The notes beneath the pieces were generated by a model. The model did no database searches and was not told the origin of the DNA. It saw only the letters and a list, made by a program, of their open reading frames with translations. From Streptomyces spiralis (GTDB lineage: Bacteria > Actinomycetota > Actinomycetes > Streptomycetales > Streptomycetaceae), in the NCBI RefSeq assembly GCF_014654675.1, contig NZ_BNBC01000024.1, positions 80,326 through 126,607 of the forward strand: DNA of 46,282 nt, in the 5' to 3' direction. Positions within the stretch are counted from its first letter, which is position 1. Each line of letters opens with the position of its first letter. Positions 26,112-33,736 of the stretch are shown piece by piece. Made by a program: the position numbers and the translations under genes.

Positions 26112-27323
26112 TCAGTCCGCCACGATCCGCCCCGTGACCTCTCCCAGCCCCACCCGTACGCCGTTGGCGCCGGGGGCCCAGGCGGAGAGTGTCACCACGT
26201 CCCCGTCCTCCAGGAACGTCCGCTTGCCGTCCGGGAGTTCGAGCGGCTCGCGGCCGTTCCAGGTGAGCTCCAGCAGCGAGCCGCGCTGCGCGGGCTCGGC
26301 CCCGCTCACGGTGCCCGAGCCGTACAGGTCGCCGGTGCGCAGGGAGGCGCCGTTGACCGTCATGTGGGCGAGCTGCTGGGCGGCCGTCCAGTACATGGTG
26401 GAGAAGGGCGGCTCCGACACCACATGGCCGTTGATCGCGACGGAGATCCGCAGGTCGTAGCCGCCGGGCTCCTCCTCGGAGTCGTCCAGGTAGGGCAGCA
26501 GCGGGTGGGTGCGCTCCGGCGGGGCCACCCGTGCCTCCTCCAGCGCGTCCAGCGGCGTGATCCACGCCGACACCGACGTGGCGAACGACTTGCCGAGGAA
26601 CGGGCCGAGGGGGACGTACTCCCAGGCCTGGATGTCGCGCGCCGACCAGTCGTTGAGCAGGCACAGCCCGAAGACGTGCTCGCGGAAGTCCTCCAGCGCC
26701 ACCGGCCGGCCGAGCCGCGACGGCACACCGACCACGAAGCCGACCTCGGCCTCGATGTCCAGCCGGACGGAGGGCCCGAAGACCGGGGCGGGGTCGCCGG
26801 GGGCCTTCCGCTGACCCGAGGGACGCACGACGTCCGTGCCCGAGACGACCACCGTGCCCGAGCGGCCGTGGTAGCCGATCGGCAGGTGCTTCCAGTTGGG
26901 GGTCAGCGAGTCCTCGGCGTCCGGGCGGAAGATCTGCCCCACGTTCCGCGCGTGGTTCTCCGACGCGTAGAAGTCGACGTAGTCGGCGACCTCGAAGGGC
27001 AGACGCAGGGTCACCGAGGACAGCGGGTGCAGGAACGGCGCGATCGTCTCCTGGTGGGAGGGCACCGTCACCCACGCCGTCAGCGCGCGCCGCACGTCCG
27101 ACCAGGCGGTGCGGCCGGCCGCGAGCAGCGGGTTCAGAGTCGGCCGCGCGAGCAGGGCGGCGTACGGCGAGCCGAGCGCCACGGCCGCCGCGCCCGCGTC
27201 GAGGACGTGGTCGCCGAGCCGGACGCCGACGGTCCGCTCCTGCGATCCGGCACGGGAGAAGACGCCGTAGGGAAGGTTGTGCGGACCGAAGGGGTCGCCC
27301 TCGGGAACCTCGAAGGGGGGCAT
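26112..27323 (-). CDS. fahA: Fumarylacetoacetase (tyrosine catabolism)
   Basis: 403 residues from the ATG at 27323. The N-terminal domain (about 1-115) has the family opening PFEVPEGDPFGPHNLPYGVFS. The catalytic domain shows YVDFYASENHARNVG, the metal-ligand segment LDIEAEVGFVVG, and FGLCLLNDWSARDIQAWEYVPLGPFLGKSFATSVS, all diagnostic of FAH. It hydrolyses fumarylacetoacetate to fumarate and acetoacetate, the last step of the homogentisate route. The other pathway genes are not in this window. It is divergent from the ATP-grasp gene, and a repeat-rich candidate operator lies in its upstream region. Confidence 0.93.
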   Translation of the reverse strand: MPPFEVPEGDPFGPHNLPYGVFSRAGSQERTVGVRLGDHVLDAGAAAVALGSPYAALLARPTLNPLLAAGRTAWSDVRRALTAWVTVPSHQETIAPFLHPLSSVTLRLPFEVADYVDFYASENHARNVGQIFRPDAEDSLTPNWKHLPIGYHGRSGTVVVSGTDVVRPSGQRKAPGDPAPVFGPSVRLDIEAEVGFVVGVPSRLGRPVALEDFREHVFGLCLLNDWSARDIQAWEYVPLGPFLGKSFATSVSAWITPLDALEEARVAPPERTHPLLPYLDDSEEEPGGYDLRISVAINGHVVSEPPFSTMYWTAAQQLAHMTVNGASLRTGDLYGSGTVSGAEPAQRGSLLELTWNGREPLELPDGKRTFLEDGDVVTLSAWAPGANGVRVGLGEVTGRIVAD

Positions 27324-27369
27324 CGGGTACTGCCTCTCTTTCGTGTGCCGTGCGTTCCAGCTGGTTCGG

Positions 27370-27400
27370 GCCACACGTTCATGTGGTCGCGCCACACGTT
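27370..27400 (-). promoter_or_regulatory. Candidate operator upstream of fahA
   Basis: GCCACACGTT occurs at 27370 and 27391, 21 bases apart (two helical turns). Between them, TGTGG at 27382-27386 pairs with either flanking CCACA to make inverted repeats of 5-6-5 and 5-5-5. This layout, 47 bases upstream of fahA, suggests a dimeric repressor or activator such as an IclR or MarR type; which one is unknown. Confidence 0.45.
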
Positions 27401-27458
27401 ACGGGGGCGTTGACTGTCTTGGGCAGTGCCTAAAGAGTTTGCAATGTCCGGATTGGCC

Positions 27459-27488
27459 TTGTCGGAGCGGGCAATTCCGGCTTAGCGT
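27459..27488 (+). promoter_or_regulatory. Candidate promoter of the ATP-grasp gene
   Basis: TTGTCG at 27459-27464 and TAGCGT at 27483-27488 with an 18-base spacer resemble a housekeeping sigma promoter. The expected start is about 45 bases before the GTG at 27536. Confidence 0.4.
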
Positions 27489-27535
27489 CCTTTGGGGGAC
27501 GCGGACGGGGTGGGTCCGCTCCGTAGGGGGGACAC

Positions 27536-28807
27536 GTGGGGGGACCCGTGGCCAGGAATGCCGTCAGCGTGCCTTTCGGCGCCGACCGTGATGTGCCGGG
27601 CCTGATCGTGAAGTTCGGCGACTATCCGCTGCACCACGGCGGGGTGGGGGCGATCCGCAGTCTGGGCCGGCTGGGCGTGCCCATGTACGCGATCACCGAG
27701 GACGCCTACACGCCGGCGGCCTCCTCCCGTTATCTCAAACGGGCGTTCGTCTGGCCGACGAGTGGCACCGAGGAGGCGGGCCACCTGGTGGAGGGGCTGT
27801 TGCGGATCGGGAGCCGTATCGGGCGGCCCGCAGTCCTGGTCCCCACCGACGAGGAGGCGGCCGTCCTGATCGCCGAGCACCAGGACGAGCTCAAGGGCCA
27901 CTTCCTCTTCCCGCGCGTCGCCCCGGACCTGCCGCGCCGCCTGGCCAGCAAGCAGGGTCTGCACGAACTGTGCGTCGAGCACGGCATCCCGAGCCCGGCG
28001 GCCGCCTTCCCGCAGTCCTACGACGACATCGCCGCGTTCGCCGAGACGGCCCGCTTCCCGGTGGTGGCCAAGAACCGAGAGGCGTTCGTACGCCGCAGCC
28101 GGCCGGCCGTGAACGGCACCACGCGGATCGCCACCCGCGAGGGACTGCTCACGCTCGCCCGCGACTGGGGCGAGCGGCCAGGGGTGATCCTCCAGGAGTA
28201 CCTGCCCCGGGAGGAGGCCGAGGACTGGATCGTGCACGCCTACTTCGACCAGGACTCCACGCCGCTCGCGATGTTCACCGGCGTGAAGGTCCGCTCCTGG
28301 CCGCCGCACGCGGGGATGACGGCCAACGCGTACGTCGTCGACAACCCGGAACTCGCCGACCTCGCCGCGCGTTTCATCAAACAGATCGGCTTCACCGGAA
28401 TCATCGACCTCGACCTGCGCTTCGACCGGCGCGACGGACAGTACAAGCTTCTCGACTTCAACCCGCGCATGGGCGCCCAGTTCCGGCTCTTCGAGAACGA
28501 GTCGGGGATGGACGTCGTACGCGCCATGCACCTGGACCTGACCGGGCGGCCCGTTCCCGAGGGGGAACAGCGGGCCGGCCACCGCTACGTCGTGGAGAAC
28601 ATCGACCTGCCCGCCCTGCTCGCCTACCGGCGCAGCGGATACACCACACCGCACGCCCCGGCGAAGGCGAGCGGGACCGAGCTGGCCTGGTTCGCGGGTG
28701 ACGACCCGCTGCCGTTCCTCACCATGCTCGCGCGCTTCGTGCGGCCGGGCGCGAAGCACCTCTACCAGCTGTGGCGTACCAACCGCCGTGGCAGCGCGGC
28801 CGGTTAG
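27536..28807 (+). CDS. ATP-grasp ligase of unknown substrate
   Basis: 423 residues from GTG 27536, with GGGGGG upstream. The N-terminal pre-ATP-grasp domain (GVGAIRSLGRLGVPMYAITED) and the central lid (FPVVAKN, GVILQEYLPREEAEDWIVHAYFD) lead to the metal-binding end GFTGIIDLDLRFDRRDG and KLLDFNPRMGAQF, as in ATP-grasp carboxylate-amine ligases. It should activate a carboxylate as an acyl phosphate and join it to an amine or thiol. I do not recognise the specific subfamily. The C-terminal 100 residues are an extra region. It is followed after 220 bases by an FAD enzyme on the same strand, probably one functional unit. Confidence 0.75.
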   Translation: MGGPVARNAVSVPFGADRDVPGLIVKFGDYPLHHGGVGAIRSLGRLGVPMYAITEDAYTPAASSRYLKRAFVWPTSGTEEAGHLVEGLLRIGSRIGRPAVLVPTDEEAAVLIAEHQDELKGHFLFPRVAPDLPRRLASKQGLHELCVEHGIPSPAAAFPQSYDDIAAFAETARFPVVAKNREAFVRRSRPAVNGTTRIATREGLLTLARDWGERPGVILQEYLPREEAEDWIVHAYFDQDSTPLAMFTGVKVRSWPPHAGMTANAYVVDNPELADLAARFIKQIGFTGIIDLDLRFDRRDGQYKLLDFNPRMGAQFRLFENESGMDVVRAMHLDLTGRPVPEGEQRAGHRYVVENIDLPALLAYRRSGYTTPHAPAKASGTELAWFAGDDPLPFLTMLARFVRPGAKHLYQLWRTNRRGSAAG

Positions 28808-29026
28808 ACACCGGCCACGGCAACCGCGCGCACTCCTGTACCCCGTACCCCGTGCCGCCGCGACCCGGCACCCTCGCGCCCTAGCACCCTCGCGCCCCGC
28901 CACCCCGCACCCACCCGTCGAACCGGTGGCACGGCCGGCCGTGTCCGGCGGCCGTATCCGCGGTCGGCCACGCCCACCGCGGCGGCCCGTGAAGTGACGC
29001 ATCAGCACGTCCTGGGGAGGGACTTC
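28808..29026. other. C-rich spacer between the ATP-grasp and FAD enzyme genes
   Basis: About 220 bases of strongly C-rich sequence on the plus strand. It includes repeated TACCCCG and two copies of GCACCCTCGCGCCC at 28868 and 28884 (16-base period). No gene is seen. It may be a region of recent slippage. Confidence 0.4.
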
Positions 29027-30229
29027 GTGAACCATCCGGTAGCAGTCATCGGTGCCGGGCCGTACGGCCTGTCCACCGCCGCCCACCTGCGAGCACGCGG
29101 CATCCCGGTCCGCGCCTTCGGCGAGCCCATGGTCGCCTGGCGCGACCACATGCCCGCCGGGATGCTGCTCAAGTCGACCCCGGCCGCCTCCACCATCGAC
29201 TGCCCGCAGCGCGGCCACACCCTGGTCGACTACTGCGACGCGGCCGGCATCGAGCGGCTGGTCACCGACGAGGACATCATCCCGGTGGAGACCTTCGTCG
29301 CCTACGGCGAGTGGTTCCAGCGCAGGCTGGTGCCCGAACTGGAGCGGACCCGGGTCGTGTCGGTCGACCGGCGGCCGGGCGGCGGCTTCGAGCTGAAGGT
29401 GGACTCCGGGGAGCAGTTCACCGCCCGCGCGGTCGTGGTGGCGACCGGCCTGTCGGGCCTCGCCCATCTGCCGCCGGAGCTGGCCGGGGCGGCACCGGAC
29501 GGCCCCACGCCCACCGGAGGGGTCTCCCACAGTTCCCAGCACCACGACCTGACCCGGTTCGCCGGCAAGGAGCTGATCGTCGTCGGTGCCGGCCAGTCCG
29601 CGCTGGAGACCGCCGCGCTCGCGGCGGAGGCCGGCGCGCGGGTGCGAGTGGTGGCGCGCGGCCGCGGCAAGGTCGCCTTCGGCGCCCCGCCCTGGGACCA
29701 GCCCAGGCTGCGCCCCGAGTCCCCCTTCGGCCGCGCCTGGTCGCTGTGGGCGCTCAGCTACTACCCCCACCCCTACCGCCGCCTCCCCGCCCAGGTCCGC
29801 CACTACCTGGCCCGACGGGTCCTCGGACCGCTCGGCGCCTGGTGGCTGCGCGACCGCTTCGAGGGAACGGTGCCGGTCGTCGAGGTGGCCCGGATCGTCC
29901 GCGCCGAGGCCCGCGACGGCCGCTCGGCGCTGACCGTGCGCACCCTGGGCAGCAGCACCCGGGAACTGACCGCCGACCACGTCGTGGCGGCGACCGGCTA
30001 CCGCGTCGACCTGGCCGCGCTGGGCTTCCTCGGCCACGAGCTGCGCACGGAGCTCGCGGTGAGCCGGGGTGCCCCGAGGCTCGGGGCGGGCTATGTCTCC
30101 TCGGTCCCGGGCCTGTACTTCACGGGGCTGCCGGCGGCGGCGTCGTACGGCCCGGTGATGCGCTTCGTGTGCGGCACGGAGTTCGCCTCACCGCGGCTGG
30201 CCCGCCACCTGGCGGCGGCACACGGCTGA
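29027..30229 (+). CDS. FAD- and NAD(P)-dependent monooxygenase-like protein
   Basis: 400 residues. GTG 29027 is preceded by GGGGAGGG at six bases, better than GTG 28994. Two Rossmann folds: FAD motif GAGPYG at 9-14 and a second nucleotide motif in LIVVGAGQSALETAALAAEAGA (about residues 183-205). The flavin-monooxygenase-type segment ATGYRVDL is near the C-terminus. Features such as LKSTPAASTIDCPQRGHTLVDYC resemble the FAD-dependent N-hydroxylase/Baeyer-Villiger-like superfamily. The substrate is unknown. Standing next to an ATP-grasp ligase, it may modify the same small molecule or peptide, which is inference. Confidence 0.72.
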   Translation: MNHPVAVIGAGPYGLSTAAHLRARGIPVRAFGEPMVAWRDHMPAGMLLKSTPAASTIDCPQRGHTLVDYCDAAGIERLVTDEDIIPVETFVAYGEWFQRRLVPELERTRVVSVDRRPGGGFELKVDSGEQFTARAVVVATGLSGLAHLPPELAGAAPDGPTPTGGVSHSSQHHDLTRFAGKELIVVGAGQSALETAALAAEAGARVRVVARGRGKVAFGAPPWDQPRLRPESPFGRAWSLWALSYYPHPYRRLPAQVRHYLARRVLGPLGAWWLRDRFEGTVPVVEVARIVRAEARDGRSALTVRTLGSSTRELTADHVVAATGYRVDLAALGFLGHELRTELAVSRGAPRLGAGYVSSVPGLYFTGLPAAASYGPVMRFVCGTEFASPRLARHLAAAHG

Positions 30230-30344
30230 GCATCTCGGGGCCGCCGGACGCGAGTTGGAGGGAGGTGGCCGGTGAGGCGAGGGGCCGCAGGGGTCGGCCG
30301 GTTCCGGTGGGGCCGGGGGTGCGGCGGATCCGTATTCTCTGATC

Positions 30345-31151
30345 ATGCCCGCTCCCCTTGGATATGCCCTCATCGCCACCGACCTGGACGGAACGCTGCT
30401 GCGCGGCGACGACACCGTGTCCGAGCGGTCCCTGGCCGCGCTCGCGCGGGCCGCGGCGGCCGGTGCCCGGCACCTCGTCGTGACCGGCCGGCCGGCGCCG
30501 AGGGTCCGGACGCTGCTGAAGGCCCTGGGCTCCACGGGCCTCGCGGTGTGCGGCCAGGGGGCGCAGCTCTACGACGCCGGGGCCGACCGTCTGCTGTGGT
30601 CGGTCACGCTGGACACGGAGACGGCCGAGACCGCGCTGGGCAAGATCGAGGCCGAGGTGGGGGAGGTGTACGCCGCCGTCGACCAGGACGGAGCGGACGG
30701 GCTCACGCTCATCGAGCCGGGGTACCGCATGCCGCACCCGACCCTGCCGGCGTCGCGGGTCGAGCGGCGCGAGGAGCTGTGGCAGGCGCCCATCAGCAAG
30801 GTGCTGCTGCGCCATCCCGTGCTGTCCGACGACGAGTTGGCCGAGGTGGCCCGCGGCGCGGTCGGTTCGCTCGCCACGGTCACCATGTCGGGGCCGGGGA
30901 CCGTCGAGCTCCAGCCCTGCGGCATCACCAAGGCGACCGGGCTGGCGCTGGCCACCGAGCGCCTGGGGCTCGGCCGGCACAACGCCCTGGCCTTCGGTGA
31001 CATGCCGAACGACATCCCCATGTTCCATTGGGCCGCCCGGGGTGTGGCCATGGCCAACGCCCATCCCGAGCTGAAGGCCGTGGCCGACGAGGTCACCTTG
31101 TCGAACGAGGACGACGGCGTCGCCGTCGTCCTCGAGCGGTTGTTCCCCTAG
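30345..31151 (+). CDS. HAD-superfamily phosphatase (Cof / IIB type)
   Basis: 268 residues. Motif I DLDGT with nucleophile Asp13 (TDLDGTLLRGDD), motif II threonine in VVTGRP, motif III lysine in GITKATGLALATERLGL, and motif IV AFGDMPNDIPMF all match. The large cap domain between residues 85 and 190 is of the C2B type. Cof-type enzymes hydrolyse sugar phosphates, flavin phosphates or related small molecules; the substrate is not predictable. It converges on the SLT-domain gene with 20 bases between stops. Confidence 0.88.
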   Translation: MPAPLGYALIATDLDGTLLRGDDTVSERSLAALARAAAAGARHLVVTGRPAPRVRTLLKALGSTGLAVCGQGAQLYDAGADRLLWSVTLDTETAETALGKIEAEVGEVYAAVDQDGADGLTLIEPGYRMPHPTLPASRVERREELWQAPISKVLLRHPVLSDDELAEVARGAVGSLATVTMSGPGTVELQPCGITKATGLALATERLGLGRHNALAFGDMPNDIPMFHWAARGVAMANAHPELKAVADEVTLSNEDDGVAVVLERLFP

Positions 31152-31171
31152 AAAACGGGTGGGGCGACCGA

Positions 31172-31663
31172 TCAGTACGCGCTGAAGACGTTGTCGATCG
31201 AGCCGTACCGGTCGGCCGCGTAGTTGCAGGCGGCCGTGATGTTCGCGACCGGGTCGTAGATGTCGAACGAGGTGCCGCCCACGTGGTACGCGTTGAAGGT
31301 CGGCTGGATGACCTGCAGCAGGCCCTTGGACGGGATGCCCTTGGCGGCGTTGGAGTCCCAGAGGTTGATGGCCTGCGGGTTGCCGGAGGACTCGCGCATC
31401 ACGTTGCGGTAGATGCCGTTGTAGCTGCCCGGGATGCCCTTGTCGGCCATGACCGCGAGGGACTCCCGGATCCAGCCGTCGAGGTTGTTCGGGTAGGCGA
31501 CCGTGCTCGCGGCCTTGGTGGTGGTGCTCTTGGCCGGGGTGGCGGCGGAGGCGCTGGCGGTGCCGACGAGCGGCAGGGCGAGGACGGCGGCACCGGTGCC
31601 GCTGACGGCGAGGGTGCGGACGAGACGAGCGGCGCGGGTACGGCGCTGGACCTGTGCGGGCAT
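31172..31663 (-). CDS. Secreted SLT-type lytic transglycosylase
   Basis: 163 residues from the ATG at 31663, with AGGAGAGG eight bases upstream. A twin-Arg-like basic n-region (QRRTRAARLVRT), hydrophobic core and ASASA form a signal peptide to about residue 40. The C-terminal lysozyme-like domain has the SLT signature RNVMRESSGNPQAINLWDSN with catalytic Glu91, then KGLLQVIQPTF and NITAACNYAADRYG. It should cleave the glycan strand of peptidoglycan, making anhydromuropeptides. A ydaO-type c-di-AMP riboswitch in the leader links wall turnover to that second messenger. Confidence 0.9.
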   Translation of the reverse strand: MPAQVQRRTRAARLVRTLAVSGTGAAVLALPLVGTASASAATPAKSTTTKAASTVAYPNNLDGWIRESLAVMADKGIPGSYNGIYRNVMRESSGNPQAINLWDSNAAKGIPSKGLLQVIQPTFNAYHVGGTSFDIYDPVANITAACNYAADRYGSIDNVFSAY

Positions 31664-31679
31664 AAGAATTCCTCTCCTA

Positions 31680-31830
31680 CGCCTGCGAGGTGAGCTGTCG
31701 GGTTCGGGCGGGGAGGTGCCCGGCCGTGTCCCGAAGGACACGGCTTCACCCCAAGCCGTTCCGGCACGGCGTACGACGACGTACGGCGCTCCGGCCCGGC
31801 GACTTACCTGGGTCCCCCGCTCCTGCCATG
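31680..31830 (-). promoter_or_regulatory. ydaO/yuaA c-di-AMP riboswitch
   Basis: Read on the minus strand the leader holds the conserved ydaO core elements in order: GGAGCGGGGGACCCAGGTAA, then GCCGGGCCGG..., GGGGTGAAGCC, a CCGTGTC/GACACGG hairpin, GCACCTCCCC, and finally CGAACCCGACAGCTCACC with CGCAGGCG. The last elements sit about 15 bases before the start-codon region. In Streptomyces these elements precede wall-lytic enzyme genes and switch transcription off when c-di-AMP is high, from general knowledge of the class. Confidence 0.85.
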
Positions 31831-32444
31831 AGTGGTTCGGTCGATGGACATCGGGCGGCGGCAGGATTCGGCGTCCGCTCGATGGACCGGGAACGTATGC
31901 GAGAGCACATGTCCGGAACAAGTGCTCGGTTTGCAGATCGTCCTAGTTGACCTTGATCTGAGGCGTATGGGGTGCTTGATCCTTTGCTATTGCCAAGGGT
32001 CAACTGGCATGCGGGGGAAGGGAAGGCGAGAAGACGGGGCGCACGGAGGGTCGAAGGCCCGGCGTGACCCAACTCACGGTTTCATGGGGCGAGGAGCAAT
32101 TACGGCTAAGCGGAATAGAGATACCAATAGGGTTAAATCGGGCCGTGGAGTGTGCGAGCGTGACGGTCGTCACTTCCGGTGACGTCGTGGCCTGTGCGTA
32201 CGTGTGCACCTGTGGGCATGTGTGCGAGTGGGGGCGGCCGCGGGTAGGGAGAGGTAAGTCGATAAATATCTGTGCATATGTGGCGATCGAAAACATATCG
32301 GGCGTGATCCGATACCGCCTGGCCTGTATAGGTGGGCGCCATCGGTGATCGAAACGTGACCGGATACGCTGACTTGAGTGATGGCAGCGACCTATCGACA
32401 AACCGTGTAAGCGCCAGCAGACACCAGCAGACAGGAGACCCCTC
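31831..32444. other. Long intergenic control region between the SLT gene and the polyprenyl synthase gene
   Basis: About 610 bases with no gene I accept. It is less GC-rich than the rest of the window. An open frame at 32064-32348 has many codons such as TTA, ATA, CTA and CAA in its first half, which speaks against coding. The right part holds a duplicated operator-like element at 32285-32369. Confidence 0.6.
32285..32369. promoter_or_regulatory. Duplicated operator-like element upstream of the polyprenyl synthase
   Basis: GATCGAAA occurs at 32285 and 32347. Each copy is followed by a CGTGA(T/C)C(C/G)GATAC box, at 32303-32318 and 32355-32369. The first unit also holds the perfect inverted repeat TATCGG-7-CCGATA at 32296-32314. 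The elements lie 75-160 bases before the start codon. Confidence 0.45.
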
Positions 32445-33455
32445 GTGACCGTCGTCGGGCCGTTCGGGCTGAGCGTGCGGGACCAGGCTCTCGAAGCCGA
32501 TGTCCAGGCCGGATTGGCGGCTGTCGAGGAAGGGCTGCTCGAAGCCACCAAGAGCGAGGTCCCCTTCATCACCGAGGCCGCGCAGCACCTGGTCAAGGCG
32601 GGCGGGAAGCGGTTCCGGCCGCTGCTCGTGATGCTGGCCGCGCAGTTCGGCGACCCGTACGCGCCGGGGGTCGTGCCCGCGGCCGTGGTGGTGGAGCTGA
32701 CCCACCTGGCGACGCTGTACCACGACGACGTGATGGACGAGGCCGCGGTGCGGCGCGGGGTGGCCAGCGCGAACACCCGCTGGGGCAACTCCGTCGCGGT
32801 CCTCACCGGCGACTTCCTGTTCGCCCGGGCCTCCCAGATCCTCGCCGACCTCGGGCCCGAGGCGGTCCGTGTGCAGGCACTGGCGTTCGAGCGGCTCGTC
32901 ACCGGGCAGATCCTGGAGACGGCGGGGCCGCAGGACGGACGGGATCCGGTCGACCACTACCTGGACGTGCTGGGCGGCAAGACGGGGTCGCTGGTGGCCG
33001 TGTCGTGCCGGTTCGGCGCGATGATGTCCGGGGCCGACGAGACCGTCGTGGACGTGCTGACGCAGTACGGGGAGCGGCTGGGTGTCGCGTTCCAGCTGGC
33101 CGACGACGTGCTGGACATCGCCTCCGACTCGCACGAGTCCGGCAAGACCCCCGGGACGGACCTGCGGGAGGGCATCGCCACCCTGCCGGTGCTGCGGCTG
33201 CGCGAGCGCGCGCAGCGGCTGGGGCTGTCCGAGGACATCGCGCTGTGCGAGCTGCTGGACTCCGACCTGAGCGACGACGCGCGGCACGCGGAGGCGCTCG
33301 CGGCTCTGCGGGAGCACCCCGCCCTGGAGCAGGCCCGCCGGGACACCGTGCGGTACGCGGAGGAGGCGCGCGCCGCGCTGGCGCCGCTGCCCGAGTGCGA
33401 CGCGAAGGCCGCGCTGCTTCAGCTGTGCGACGCGGTGGTGCACCGCGCCGGCTGA
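32445..33455 (+). CDS. Polyprenyl diphosphate synthase (long-chain)
   Basis: 336 residues from GTG 32445, with AGGAG eight bases upstream. The trans-prenyltransferase motifs are complete: KRFRP, the first aspartate-rich motif DDVMD at 94-98 (LYHDDVMDEA), GDFLF, and the second DDVLD at 220-224 (FQLADDVLDIASDSHE). It extends farnesyl or geranylgeranyl diphosphate with isopentenyl diphosphate; small residues upstream of the first motif are consistent with a long product. The likely use is the menaquinone side chain, given menG and the reductase about 28-30 kb away, as in mycobacteria where grcC1 lies near menJ. A hairpin terminator follows. Confidence 0.88.
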   Translation: MTVVGPFGLSVRDQALEADVQAGLAAVEEGLLEATKSEVPFITEAAQHLVKAGGKRFRPLLVMLAAQFGDPYAPGVVPAAVVVELTHLATLYHDDVMDEAAVRRGVASANTRWGNSVAVLTGDFLFARASQILADLGPEAVRVQALAFERLVTGQILETAGPQDGRDPVDHYLDVLGGKTGSLVAVSCRFGAMMSGADETVVDVLTQYGERLGVAFQLADDVLDIASDSHESGKTPGTDLREGIATLPVLRLRERAQRLGLSEDIALCELLDSDLSDDARHAEALAALREHPALEQARRDTVRYAEEARAALAPLPECDAKAALLQLCDAVVHRAG

Positions 33456-33508
33456 GGCCGGTCCTCCCCGAAGCGGCCGGCCGAGGCCGGTTTTCCGCAA
33501 AGATCACG

Positions 33509-33553
33509 GGCGGCGTCTCCACCCGACCCCTACGGGATGGTGGAGACGCCGCC
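33509..33553 (+). terminator. Terminator after the polyprenyl synthase gene
   Basis: GGCGGCGTCTCCACC at 33509-33523 pairs perfectly with GGTGGAGACGCCGCC at 33539-33553, a 15-base-pair stem with a 15-base loop, 54 bases after the stop. No U-run. Confidence 0.85.
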
Positions 33554-33736
33554 GCTTCGTGTCATACCGCAGGCGTACGCGGAGTTGGCTCCGCGGTCTG
33601 ACGCTTCCGCGCGGCCGATTTGGTCAGATGGAAACCACGGACCACACCACTCCTCACCGATTCGGGTGAGAATGGCGGCTCGGGGTGGGAGCAGTACAGA
33701 CGGTCAGCCGCCGCCGACGACGGAGGTAAGGCACAC

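Noticed and set aside
32064..32348. Small gene of 94 codons upstream of the prenyl synthase
   Set aside because: Codons such as TTA, CTA, ATA and AAT at third positions A/T are common, contrary to Streptomyces coding sequence, and it spans the duplicated operator-like element.
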